A stretch of DNA of 64,000 nucleotides from Metopolophium dirhodum. Lineage: Eukaryota; Arthropoda; Insecta; Hemiptera; Aphididae. The stretch covers positions 126,391,062 to 126,455,061 of the forward strand of contig NC_083560.1 of the NCBI RefSeq assembly GCF_019925205.1. Direction: 5' to 3'. A model generated the notes under the pieces. It was not told where the DNA came from. It saw only the letters and a program-made list of their open reading frames with translations, and searched no databases. This document shows, one piece after another, positions 34,095 to 47,400 of the stretch; within the stretch, counting starts at the first letter, position 1; every line of letters begins with the position of its first letter. Position numbers and translations under genes: made by a program.

Positions 34095-34907
34095 TAGATA
34101 TTAAAGAATGGATAGGCCTTTGTGCTTATCATACGGGAACGAACATAAAAATATTTTGAGGTTTAGAGGACCTAGAGCTTATCACAAATAGATATATATT
34201 ATATTATTATTGTGGTGAGCCATCACCACAATACTCCCTCTCTACTGTCCCCTTGCTGCGGTAGGCGACACCGACCCTCGTCCGTCATGTCTCGGCGTCC
34301 CCGCGGCTGCCAGACTCGACTCACCCTCTCTGGTAACGACCCCGACGCGTACACACGTACCGCTCACGGCTCTAATCCCTAGTCCTGCGCATCTGCCATC
34401 CGGGATGCACGACCGCTCGAACTTCAATCGACGCGGCAACGACGCCGTCGCGCCAATTACGAACGCCCTCACCCTTTTTGGTCTCCCTGACGACCGGCAC
34501 CGAGTGGCAACGTCGCGCTCCCCCTTCGCCGACATTGTTCGTCCTCGGAGACAACACCGTCGTTACAACCACAGCACAACCGGCACCCTTCGTTCGTAAT
34601 AATTATCTTACTATCACTTTCGGCTCAATAAACAATAAACATCTCCTTAATTTTAGACTCAATGTGTTATCTCATCATCTACCTACCTCTCATCGAGTAA
34701 CACACAAAAATTATCGCTACGAAGGAATCACCACGAAGTCAACAACAACACATTTTCCTCGTGCGCCACATTATTTATGATAAGACCTCTGCGGCTCTGC
34801 CAGAATGAGATGCAATGATAAAAAACCGTCTTTCTCTCTTCCCTATTCCGGCACCCTTCCCTCTATTTTATTAATTTAGCCATGGCCTATCCATTCTTTA
34901 ATATCTA
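34095..34907. mobile_element. Element with 24-bp terminal inverted repeats
   Basis: TAGATATTAAAGAATGGATA followed by GGCC at 34095-34118 is repeated exactly inverted at 34884-34907. The 813-bp element contains a second GC-rich island (34240-34600) and no recognisable transposase. The target duplication may be just the TA of the ends; the superfamily is not assigned. Confidence 0.7.
34210..34231. repeat. Perfect 9-bp-stem hairpin at island 2 edge
   Basis: TTGTGGTGA, loop GCCA, TCACCACAA. The same TCACCACAATACTC sequence opens both GC-rich islands and lies at the outer edge of both duplication arms. Confidence 0.85.
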
Positions 34908-35424
34908 CGACGGTATACGGGGATTACGTACCTCATAGAGGTATCCTGTAACTTTTAAATTAAATTTCATATTTTTTTTTAATAGTTACCTATTATTAAT
35001 ATTATTATATTATTTTATTCTGTGCTATAACTTACCGTCCTAGGGAACTAATCAATTTGATTCGTATCGAAATTTCTAAAAAAATTTAAAAACGTTTTTC
35101 ATGTTAGACTATTCATTTAATTGATTTATTTATATTTGTTAAACCCTCCTTAAGCCTATTTGGACATACCCATGTAATTTAGCGATTGATGACTGCGGGA
35201 CGGACGCGGATTAGTTGAATACGAAACCGGAAACAATAATTATAATAACATTAATAAATAATAATATACACATAGATATATTATAAAAACATATTATAAA
35301 AAAAAAATCACTGGAAAGCTACACTAATATAGCCCTGAGATATTTTCGATTTTTATATTTTTTTTTTTTATTTATTAAACTTGATTAAGTATACTGCAAG
35401 TATGCTGGGATGACAAAACGTCTC

Positions 35425-35535
35425 TGCTCAAAATCATTTCTCGTATGCAATCTTTTATCATTGAATTTAAATATGACATGCTCGGCAACTACTGTACAGC
35501 AGAGCAGTACCCACTTGTCCACCCTTTTTGATCTT
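35425..35535 (-). repeat. Dispersed family, left-end fragment
   Basis: Reverse complement carries AAAAAGGGTGGACAAGTGGG, then TGTACAGTAG and ATTTTGAGCAGAGACG, the family left end. Truncated. Confidence 0.65.
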
Positions 35536-35589
35536 TTATTAATATTTTTTAACATTTACTACTGATATTTTTATTGATTGATTTATATA

Positions 35590-37235
35590 AATATATATTT
35601 TTGAAGTAAAACTTCTTTCTTGATGAGTGGGTGGAAAACCAATTGTAACGAAAAATGAAACGACACCTTTGATGCTAATGTTCTCGGAAACTACACGACC
35701 GATTGTCTAAATTTTTTTTTTTATGTTAGTTTATATCATGGAGAAGGTTCCTATCGCAATAGCATTTGTCTAAGTTCATTCAAATTTGTGTTATCTATTA
35801 ATTTAAATAAACGTGTAAATTGTACACCTAAATATGTATACTGAAAATGTCTGTAAACAGTTCAAAACAAATATTTTGAAAATTTTATCATGTATAGAAA
35901 ATGCTATTATAAACAACCAGTGATAATGCCTTATATATACGGTCATTTGTTCTAGAGTTACTCCAAGAACCAAAATCAATTTTTTCGAAAATCATTTTGC
36001 GGAAAAATTACGGGTTTTCCTTAATTTTGATGTTGTTTTTCTCGGCGCTTTTGATAACTATAGGGAATTTTAATCTCTCGAATCTACCAACTAGATTCAC
36101 TTTCCCATCGAACAAGATACTGTTCAAGAAATGCAAAGCAGTTTAACTGCCCCAAACCGTGATGACAGACACAAATTAAAAAAGGTGGGTAAGTGGATGT
36201 CGCCTTTATAGAAAATTAATAAAGAAAATAATTTGATATTTATAGAAAAAAACACTAAGAAAATTGAGAACTGACAATGTCCGTAAACGGTTCAAAAAGA
36301 GTCAAATTATTTTCATCGTATATAGAAAATGCTAATATAAACTTTCAGTGAAATTTTCAAGTATCTACAGTCATACGTTTTGTAATTACAACAAAATAGC
36401 AAAATCGTTAAATGAGAAATCGAGTGAATATCAAATGTTGTAAAAATATGAATTTTAAACACTCATAAAAATTTAATATGACTTTCTTGTTAACCTTTTT
36501 TTTTTTTTTGATAAAGATAGACAAACTTTTGAGGAATCTTGTATTATATTTTCAAATGTTAGATTTAAAAAGAAAATTTTTTATAAATTTCTAACTCAAT
36601 ATAATTTGCAAATTTTCGTCTTTTTTACATATTTTGTCAATATTTGAACTTTAAATGCTTAAAAAAAAAATTGTGAGTATGGATTTTTAATTTTTTTCAT
36701 CTGCCTTTGAAACAATAACCTAGGAGCCTTCTATTAAATTTTCAAGCTTTTTTAACAAACAAATAAAATTTTATTGAAATGTATAGAAAAAAAACTAAAA
36801 AAAATGGAAACTGAAAATGTCCGTAAACAGCTCAAAATAAGTCAAAATTTGGGAAATGTTATGGTGTATAGAAAATGCTAATATAAACATTCAGTCAAAA
36901 TTTCATGTAGGTACCTACGGTCCATTTGTTTTAGAGTTACACCAAAAACCAAAATAGATTTTCTCGAAAACAGATTTTGCGTAAAAATTCCCGTTTTTCA
37001 CGTCGCTTTTGTAAACTACTGGGAAATTTTTACTTTTGACTCCTCAAAGTACTAACTAGATTCACTTTCCTATCAGAAAAGTTACTGTTGAAGAAAATCC
37101 AAGCACTTTTACTGTCCTAAAAGGTAATGACAGACACAAAAAAAAAATTTTAAAAAAATGAAAAAATAAACACACATTATTGTAAAATCAATACATTCAT
37201 CGATTCGCTCAGAATCTAAAAGAAAAACACTCATC
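35590..37235 (+). repeat. Nested copies of the dispersed family
   Basis: At least two partial plus-strand copies overlap here. Blocks like AATGTCCGTAAACAGCTC, GTATAGAAAATGCTA, TTAGAGTTACACCAAAAACC and TCAGAAAAGTTACTGTTGAAG occur two or three times. The last copy ends with the family right end TTCATCGATTCGCTCAGAATC at about 37220. Confidence 0.75.
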
Positions 37236-38574
37236 ATTGCTCAGAATCTATAGGTAATAGTTATTACCTACTATCTAGTACTTATAGTGGTATAGTATAT
37301 AGTTGCTATAATCTATGTATATTAACTAATTTTGACTCACAGTCCACTTCTGCAATCTCGTTAAATGAGATTTCGCACCGCGATCGGGCGTGATTACTGT
37401 GAAAAATAACAAACTTCCAAAGGCCATAACTTTGAAACTATAATTCTGACCGAAAATTCCAATCTCTCCATAATTTTTAGCCCCAATGGATTGGTACATA
37501 AAGAAAAGATATTTTCTATGTTATGCCTACCTATTCTTCTCAAGGTTGGGAGACGAAAGTTATCAATTGCATTATTTATTTACCATATGTCCATAACGAC
37601 TTAATTTAACGATTTGTGAGTTGCAGATGCCTAGGAAACGGAATATACATATTATTTATAATATATCAGACAATGATCAGAATATAATATTTTTTTATGA
37701 TTCCTAATCGGAATTACAAACCAGTAATCACAATAATAATTGATCTGCTTTAAACGTTCGAGACTCCTGTCGTCATTCATTAAAGTTCTAGCTTCCTGTT
37801 TCATCGGCGCAGTTTATATAGGTATTATTATTATATTATAATATTGTGCTGAGTAAAAGAACAATTATTAGTTATAACTTTAAATTTAAAAAAAATATTA
37901 GTTTCTACGTTCAGAGTTTAAAGCTTCCGTAGTAGAAACCTACTTACCAGTCCTTCATTAAACGCGTCTGCTGGATGTAATGAAAGTTACTTATTAAGGT
38001 ACCTACCTAAATTAAATATAATATAATACCTACCTATTTTATAATATTAACACCAGAGCTTCATTGATGTCAACGTCATTCAGGTTAATGCAAATTAACT
38101 TTTAAGGTTAATGTTTAGTAGGTATAACAGCAGTTGAAAAATATTAAAGAAAAATATGCAAGATTTTTTTTTATAAGCATTAAAAGTTCAAATGTTGAAA
38201 ATATTCATTACGATTTCAAAAAATTGAAAATTATTTTGTTTTTAAAAATGTATAAAAAGTTACATTTTTATAGCTAAGGATTGACAATTTAAAATAAAGT
38301 TTCTCATATTAAGTAGTTCATACTGATACCAAAAAATGTAAATTAAAAAAAATATATAGGTGCTTAACTAAACAATGTTTTTTTTATACTTAAGTTCAAA
38401 TTTAGACGAAATTTGATAATTAAACGAAGAATAACAATTTTAATTATTTTGTTGTAATTTAAAAATATTCGTGGGTACTTGAAACTTTTAAAATGTAATA
38501 ATTATTATTATATTTTATACACTTAATGACATTTTCAAATGCCATGTTTTTGGCAAGAATTAATTCATCCTACC
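37236..38574. other. Gene-free stretch
   Basis: No protein frame. A patch at 37340-37640 (CAGTCCACTTCTGCAATC ... GAGTTGCAGATGCCTAGG) may be an unassigned element. Confidence 0.35.
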
Positions 38575-40400
38575 TACTTATACTTAGGTTACAAGTATAT
38601 CATTATAATGGATGGTGTTAAATTTAAATTCAATGATATAAAACCATTGTTTAGGAAAAACGATTCTGAGCGAAGACGGTCAGTCAGCCTATGATATTAC
38701 TAAGTATATTTGGATGATATTATTGTGAATAAAGTAATTTATATATTTATAACCTATTTACGTGAAACCTTGTTTTAATTTTTCAATACTTAGCTATACA
38801 TTTTATAAATTTTTAACTAAAAAAATATCTAAGTTAATAATTATTACATTAGATAAATTTTGTCAAAACTTGAACTTTAAATGCTTATTAAAACTATTAT
38901 TGTGCCTATGTATTTTTAATATTTTTAGATTTTGAGCGGAAAGATGAATGTATTGCTTTTACAATGATGTGTGTTTTATTTTTTTTGTGTCCGTCACCAC
39001 CGTTTAGGGCAGAAGAAATGCTTTAATTTTCTTTAACAGTATCTTGTTCGATGGGAAAGTGTATCTAGTTGGTGCAAAACAATATATCAGGAGTCTTATT
39101 TCCACAAATTTTTACCAAACAAATAAAATGTTATTGACGATTATTTAATTATGTGAATTTAATTATTTATAATTTAAAATGTAAAACTGAAAATGTCCGT
39201 AAGCAGCCCAAAACATAAGAAATCGAGTGAATATGAAATCTTGGAAAAATTTGAATTTCAAACGCTATTTGATAAATAGATAAATTTCATAAAAATTTAA
39301 TTTGACTTTCTTGTAGCCATTTTTTTTTTATTTAGGTAGATAAACTTATAATGAATCTTGTATTACAACAAAATAACTAAAATCGTTATTCTTGGTTATT
39401 TAATATGTATTTTCGTCCAAATTTGATTATAAAATAACTATAAAAAAATTGTTTGTTACAGAATAACCTACTTACGTAGAACCTTGGTTTAAATTTTCAA
39501 TCCTTAGCTATAAAAGTTGAACATTTTATACATTTTTAGCTACATAATAATTTGTAAACTGTTTGTTTGGTGAAGTCCTTGAATGCTTAAAATAGGTCCA
39601 GTTGATATTGATTCCATACTTTTCATCATACAATTTGTATAAAACTTCCAACTACAAAATCATTTTTAAATTTGATAAATGTTGTCAAAAATCGATTTTT
39701 AAATGCTAGTAAAAATAAATTATGCTAATGTATTTTTAATATTTTTCAACTACTATTGTGACAATATATCAGGATCCTTCTATTAAATTTTCATGCTTTT
39801 TGAAACAACAAATACAATTTTATTGACATTTATACAACAAAAAACTAAAAAAATTTAAAACAAAATATGTCCAACAGCTCAAAACGAATCAAAATATTTT
39901 GAAAATGTTATCAAATATAGAAAATGATAAAATAAACATAAGGTGTAAATTTCAAGTACCTATATACGGTATTTTTTTTTAGGTACACCAAGAGGTTTTA
40001 AAAATTGGTTTTGTTAAAAAATCTTGGTTTTTCTTTAATTTTTTGTTTGATTTCCCTGATACTTTTGGTACTATAGTTATTCTCAATTCACTCAATGAGA
40101 AATTGAGTAAAATTTTTTTTTAAATAAAGGAAGAAAAACTTAAGAGGAATCTTGTATTACATTTTAAAATCTTAGATTTAAAAAGAACAATTTATATGGA
40201 TTTCTATCTCAAAATAATTAACGAATTGTATCAATATTCTACCTTATACAAAATTATTGGGGATTTACGCTCAATTTTTTTTAATTTCCACTTACAACAA
40301 CTTTAGAGGAACCTTATATTACATTTTCAAGTTTTTTGAACAAAAGAAAAATTTTTTATAGACATAATTTAAAAAAAAAATAATAAACATCGAAGATTGC
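38575..40400. repeat. Nested dispersed family copies in both orientations
   Basis: A plus copy left part runs 38590-38930. At 38930 the right end appears inverted (TTTTTAGATTTTGAGCGG ... GAACAAGATACTG reversed) to about 39100. Further plus-strand blocks (AATGTCCGTAAGCAGC, TAGAACCTTGGTTTAAATTTTC) continue to about 40400. This is repeated self-insertion or rearrangement. Confidence 0.65.
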
Positions 40401-41409
40401 ATATGCTTATACATGAATCATAATTATATAGTGTATTGAAAATGCTAATATCTACGTTAATTTTTTTAGAGTTCCTTACACCAATAGGCTTTTAAAACTG
40501 GTTTTGCTGATAAATCTTAATTTTTCCTTAATTTTTTGTTTAGGTTAGATCTTGGTATGTACGAGTTGATTCCTGGGTCATTATATGTCACGATATACTA
40601 GTAATCTCATTAATAGATACCAATTTTTAAAAACAATGTGTTATAAATCTTTACAAAATTACTACATTTTTTTAATAAGAATTTTTTTACCTAAATACTA
40701 AATTTTTTAATAATATTTTTTTACTCATAATTTTTTAACAAAAAATTGAATGATTTTCAAAATATAAAAAAACTAAAGAGAACAACATTTTGAGAAAATT
40801 GTCAGCCAACTTCCTCGCGGTGTTTCTTGAATTAGGCGAATATGCTGAATATTTGACTAAATATTGAAAATAATACATAGCGACCCTGGTCAACTCGTAT
40901 GCAGCCGAAAATTGGATATTGCTCAGTGGTTCTCAACCTTATTTTATCTATACATACAAATTTTGAACATACCACTTGTAATTATGTTTACAGTATACTG
41001 TATTATTTTAAAGTACCTGTTTAATATTTTTTAACCAGCTTTTGAAAAAATAGATTTTGTGTTTATTGTGATTAAAAAATGAATAAACGTAAAGATTTTT
41101 ATTTTTTATCAATAATTTATATAAACAATAAATATATTGTATACATGATTAAATTTTAAACATTTAATAACATATTAAGAACCACTTAAGATGTCTTTTC
41201 ACCCAAATTTACAAAAACATATAGGATCTATATCAAAAGTAAATTTATGTTTGTAATTCGTAAATAAGACGGATACAATATAATTATGCGAGAGAATAGA
41301 TAATTAACGTATTATGGTAAAAATAATGTCTGATTATAACATAAACAATACTATTTATTGATTATATTTATAAAGTAAGTATACCTATATTATATTCTCT
41401 TTTTTTCAG
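40401..41409. other. Upstream region of the ABCA gene
   Basis: AT-rich. No core promoter could be identified. A pyrimidine tract ending in AG (TTTTTTTTCAG, to 41409) lies 13 bp before the ATG, so the 5' UTR is probably spliced and the promoter farther upstream. Confidence 0.45.
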
Positions 41410-41422
41410 AAACTAAGTAAAG

Positions 41423-44400
41423 ATGTGGCTAAAACTAAAAGTACTTTTATGGAAAAGCTTACAACTACGAAAACGACATTGGTTAAATACTATAATTGAA
41501 ATATTAATACCGTGTTTGTTATTTTTTTTTATGAATTCACGTGTTTCAAAAGATAAAACACATGAACCTATAATGATAAACCAAAGTATACCAAGCCCTA
41601 TTTCTGAAGACATTTTATATGCAGATTATGGGACTGCATTATCATCGTTTGATTTTATATATACTCCACAAACTATTGAAACAGAGCAAATTATGAACAC
41701 TGTAAAAACAAAATTGAATATTTTGCCTAATAACATTGAAACAGCTATTAATGAAGATGAAATGATAAAGAAATTTAAAAGCAAATTTAATAGAGGTCAA
41801 AGAAATTTATCATATAGTGGATATGGAATTGTTTTTGAAAAAACTATGAAATCCCAGGTTTTAAAATACAAGATAAGAAGCACATATAAATCATGGACAA
41901 CAGATCAATTGTTTCCAATAATAGAATTGCCTGGACCTATGAATGAAGGTTTAATATACCTAGAAATGGGATTTGTAGCATTACAATTAACCTTAGACAA
42001 AGCTTTTATTTTGTTGAGTGTCAATAATAAAAGTGGTCTTAATATAAATGACTATAATTTAGCAATTCAGTCATATCCTTATACAAATTACATACAAGCT
42101 TCACTATCTGGACTTATATTTGAAGCAATGATTCCGTTACTCACCGTTTTAAGTTTTTTGTTAATGTGTACCTATACAATTAAGAGAGTCGTTGAAGAAA
42201 AAGATTCGGGAGTAAAAGAATTGATGAAAATTATGGGTCTTAAGCCATGGATGATATGGACAGGATGGATATTACACAACTTTTTTGTATATGCCATATC
42301 AATCACAGTTATCACGTTTATTACTTGCTTTGGAACATCTACTGGCCAAACAACAATGATATTAAATTATACAAATCCATTACTCTTCTGGATTTTGTTA
42401 ATGACTTATATGATTGCTGGAGTATTTTTTTGTTTTGCAATTAGTAGTTTTTTTAATCAGCCATTAATTGCTTTAATTGTTGGTAGTAGTGTATGGTGTG
42501 TCTCTTACATGTTACCGCAACAGTTATTAAGCAATTCTCCAAACATTCTAATCCAAACACTATTCACATTATTTCCAAACTACGCAATAGCATTAGCTTA
42601 TATACCTATAATGTCACTTGAAACTCAAAGAAAAGGTCTTCAATTCTCCACTCTATTTATTACTGGAAAAGGTGATAGCAATTTTTCGGTTGGCTTTATT
42701 TTACTGATGTTTGTTGTTGATTGCTTATTATATGGATTTATTGCTTGGTACATTGATTCAGTCAAGCCAGGAAGATTTGGTATAGCAAAACCATTTAACT
42801 TCTTGTGTAAATGGCCAAAAAACAAGACCGAAGATACTGTAATGGCTCCCATCGGTATAAGCAACAGTAGGCTTTTCGAAAAACCTCCAAGCAATTATGA
42901 AGTTGGAATTAGTGTACAAAACTTACATAAACATTTTGGAAATTTTCATGCAGTTAATGGAGTAAATTTGGACCTATATAAAGGGCAAATTACTGCTCTT
43001 TTAGGTCACAATGGTGCTGGGAAAACAACAACAATGTCAATTATAACAGGTGGTTTTTACATTTTATAATGATTATTATTATTTATTACACAATTATATT
43101 AATTTTCTTTATTTATTAGGGTTATTATCCCCAACATATGGTACAGTGTATGTTAATGGGAATGATTTATTTAAAGACATTGACAATTTTAGACAAGATC
43201 TCGGTTTATGTCCTCAACATAATTTACTTTTCTCTTATTTGACTACTCTGGATCATTTAATATTTTTTGGAATGGTATGTTTTAAATGTTTAATTTATAA
43301 ATTTTAAGGACGTTTTAATATTTGTGTAATTTAATTTAGCTAAAGGGTTTGTCATTGCAAAATGCAAAATCAAAGGGCTTAGAGTTGCTTAAACTTTTAA
43401 ATATATTGCATAAGAAAGCAGACCTAGTGAGTAATCTTTCTGGAGGAATGAAAAGAAAGGTGTCTCTTGCTATTGCATTAACTGGAAATCCTAAAGTAAG
43501 ATATTAGTTGTTGTACTACATATGGGTTATGTTATATTTTTAATTTATGAGTAACTAGGTAAAAAAATCATTAATTGATTTTCAGATACTTATATTAGAT
43601 GAACCAACATCTGGAATGGATCCTGAATCCCGAAGAGAAATGTGGGACTTACTTATTGTATGATAATTAATTTATCTTTAATTTTTTTAATTTTATTTAT
43701 TAGATTTTAGTGTGCATATGTTTAATTTGCTTTTATTTACAGTAGAAAATGTAATTATAGAATAAAAACTATAATCTATAAAAACTTAAAAAATAATTTT
43801 ATTTGTGGGGGGGGGGGGGGGGGGGTTAGGTATAAGTCTACTTTACCGGGCAACCTTTTTTTTCGAATTTGGTGACGAGTTAAGAACGATGATGCAAAAA
43901 AAAATTGTGCAATTCATTATTATGGAAGCCATAGTCTTCCAACATTTGTGATTTTACGTTTATTGTACTCAAGGGCGCAACACTACTAAAAGGCCCGGTA
44001 GACGACCTTCAGTTTGGCTAGTTTGGCGACCGGATCCGGCAGGCGAATTGACTAACTATAATACTTGCGTTACTGTTACTAACAATGTTAAGTTTACCTG
44101 TTAGGTTATCCGTCTGCCCTCGATTTTATTGGCCGAGCGCAACGCAGCGAGCAAGTTTCCACGCTGGCAGATTATTTGCTTATTTTTTTTAGAATGTTTG
44201 AAATTAAATTAAAATAAACTTTGTTTAATTTCAAGGCCTACCCAAGATGGTTTTACACAAAATTCGAGGGATATTTTCGATTTTTTTGCCCGAGCGCAGC
44301 GCAGCAAGCGAGTGGCCACGCGGGCATTGCTGTGCGCAGTTTTTTTATCCTGTGACCTACTTGAGGTGGTGTTGCATAGCAAGTCGAGGGATATTTTCGT

Positions 44401-47400
44401 TTTAAATTGACAAATAACAAAAATGGTGTTTGCATTAATTGTATGTGTCAAACCTCTAGTTTCGTTGCATGACGCGTTTACCAGTGCGCCAGTCAGACCT
44501 GAGCGTGGGCAGCCGGAGCAAAAATAGTTGTTTAACCATAACTTTTGAACTAAAAATTTCCGCAAAGTTTTTCAAACATTTTTGAAATAAGCATGTGTAA
44601 AAAACGCTTTTAAAAAAAAATTTCAAAAACAAATCAATTATGTTCCAATGTTCCATTATTTCTATTAATTTTTTCTCCTATAATCAAAAGCAAAACCATT
44701 TCGTATACAATTTACAAGGAAAATTTGGTTTTTTGCCAATTTTAACCCTTTAAAATTGAAATTTTGCAAAATCCTTTCTTAGTATCTACACTGTGAAATT
44801 ATAATATTAATCTACCCACAAAATTTCAAATCGATACCTAACTCTAACAGGTTCGGCTCTGCGTTGTTATGAATCAGTCACTCAGGACACTCGTTTATAT
44901 ATATTATATAGATTATTTAAATATTTTTATACTTTTTACTTTTTATTGCATGAAAATCCACGCTCTAACTAATCATTACACACCTACCTAACACTATCCA
45001 TTAGTACCATATGATCTTTTAAAACTACGCCGGTTCCCGGTCACCAACAAATAATACCTATCTAACAATATTTTCTAAATGTCACAGTATAAGAGTTTAT
45101 AGTAATTAGATGTTACTCATTTGAGTCACTCGTAACAAATATTTTACTGAACCATTAAACATCTTTATTTTAATTTTTTAGTGCTACCTTTGATATTTTT
45201 GTTCTTAAAAACAAACAAATTTAAATGTAGATTCCATTAATAAATAAATTACTGCTTTTGCTTAAAAATATTAAACTATGATTAATATTAAAAATAATTT
45301 TTAATTTTCTCTAGGTACAAATTTTAATTTTAATTAAAATAAATATATTAAATACAATTATTTTTATACTAATAAAAAGGGAATAAAAAATTATACACAT
45401 TTTACTGCAATTTATTTCATTTTCAACATGGTTTTGATATTTTAATTTATGATTTTATTATGTTACCGTTTGTATAATTTTTAATGTATATATTAACAAG
45501 TAAAAATAAATTATGACAGCTATTGTCCATCAAGATCATTTGATTAACTAACAATGTGGTATTTTCTTTAGATTACTAGGGTAGAGCCACAGATAGAGTT
45601 GCCAATCATAATATTTTGCTAGTCTACCGGTTATCAGCACACAATACCTAGGTACCAGTATTTCTTTAAACCTCAGTCGGTACGTAATAATCGGAAACTA
45701 AAAATTAGTGCCATGTATTAATTTTTTATAAACTAATGTACTGTGCTATAGCTTTAGTAAAAATAATATTTTCTTCTAAATAAATTGCCATATTATATTA
45801 GGTAAGAGGAGGATGTCTGCTCACTTTTTGTTTTCTCTCTCTGGCCCACGCGCAACATAGGTAGACAAAACGCATTTGTGCAGAATCATTTTTTTTTTAT
45901 GTTTTTGAGTTATTTTAGAGTGAAATCACCCATTACAAGAACAACAGAGAATAATATTTTTGAGAGTATGACATATTGATTTATATAAATATTTTCTTAA
46001 AATAATTTAATTTTACAAACATTTTTTTTTCTATTTCAAAAGTCGAATAAGTACCTAACTACAAATTCAAATAATAATGAAATATAAAACCGATATGTTA
46101 TAGCCTCAACAATATTATCCTCTATAGTTTTTGTTATAGGTTATTTTATTCTAAGACTACTTAAAAATCGTAAATTATCGGTTAGGTTAAGTGTTTTGTC
46201 TATGTTGCGCGTGAGTCAGAAAATATCAAATATTGTGCTGACGTCATCTTAAGTTTATATTATGTATGTTATACCACTCAGATGTTAGATGCAGGTTAGT
46301 AGCGTACTATGATATATTATTCTATATTTCTATTAATTTTACAATATACAAGAATGATTGTCAGTCTTGTAACGTTCCTCGTCAAGGAAATCGAAGTTCT
46401 GTGTCCCGGATTATAATTTTGAATTAATGCGGCAACTTTAGGACTGCATCATTTGCATAACTGTTGTGCACAGCCATAAAAATAGCAGAATAACAAATAT
46501 CTTTTATATTATCTAAAACATACCTGGTTATTTTGTTTGCATATAAATTCATACTATGGGTTTAACTACTTTTGAGAGATATTTACTTTTGGAAGCATAC
46601 ATTATACTTATTAAAGGTAAAATAGGTACATACATTTTAAATAATTTTCCATCAATGTTTTTATTTTATTTAATAAAGTACAACCGTGAATATTTTATAG
46701 ATACCTATGTATTATGTTTACAACAAACATTCTCAAATTATAGATATATATGCAGGCAGGTACACTGTTAACATTTTAATAACAGTTTAAAAAAAAGATG
46801 AGCAAGTGGGTGTCTCCCTGTTGTACAGTAGGTTACAAGTGGGTCACTGTAATGGATGGTGTTAAATTTGAAATCAATGATATAATATAATTTTATAGAA
46901 AAACGATTCTGAGCGAAGACGGTCAGTCAGCCTATATTACTAAGTATATTTGATGATATTATTGTGAATAAAGTAATTTATATATTGACCTATTTACGCG
47001 GAACCTTGTTTTAAATTTTCAATCCTTAGCTATAAAAGTTGAACATTTTATAAATTTTTAACTACAAAATAATTATTAAATTTTAAATTTGATAAAATAT
47101 GCTGTCAAGATTTGAACTTTAAGTTCCTATAAAACAACTGTGACTAAGGTTTTTAAAATTTTTTTAAATTTCATTGTAACAATATAGTAGGAGCCTTGTG
47201 TTAATTTTTCAAGCTTTTTTACCCAACAAATAAAGTTTTATTGACATTCGTAGAAAAAAGACTAATAAAATTTGAAACTGAAAATGTTGCTAAACAGTTC
47301 AAAACAAATCAAAATATTTTGAAAATTGTATCGTGTATAGAAAACGCAATTATAAACAACCAGTGAAAATGTGATGTATCATTCATTTGTTTTAAAGTTA

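Noticed and set aside
41413..41613. Minus-strand frame of 66 codons at the ABCA start
   Set aside because: Antisense shadow of the conserved ABCA N-terminus.
44209..44656. Overlapping minus-strand frames near 44.4 kb
   Set aside because: Located within a Helitron-like non-coding element; no domain recognised.
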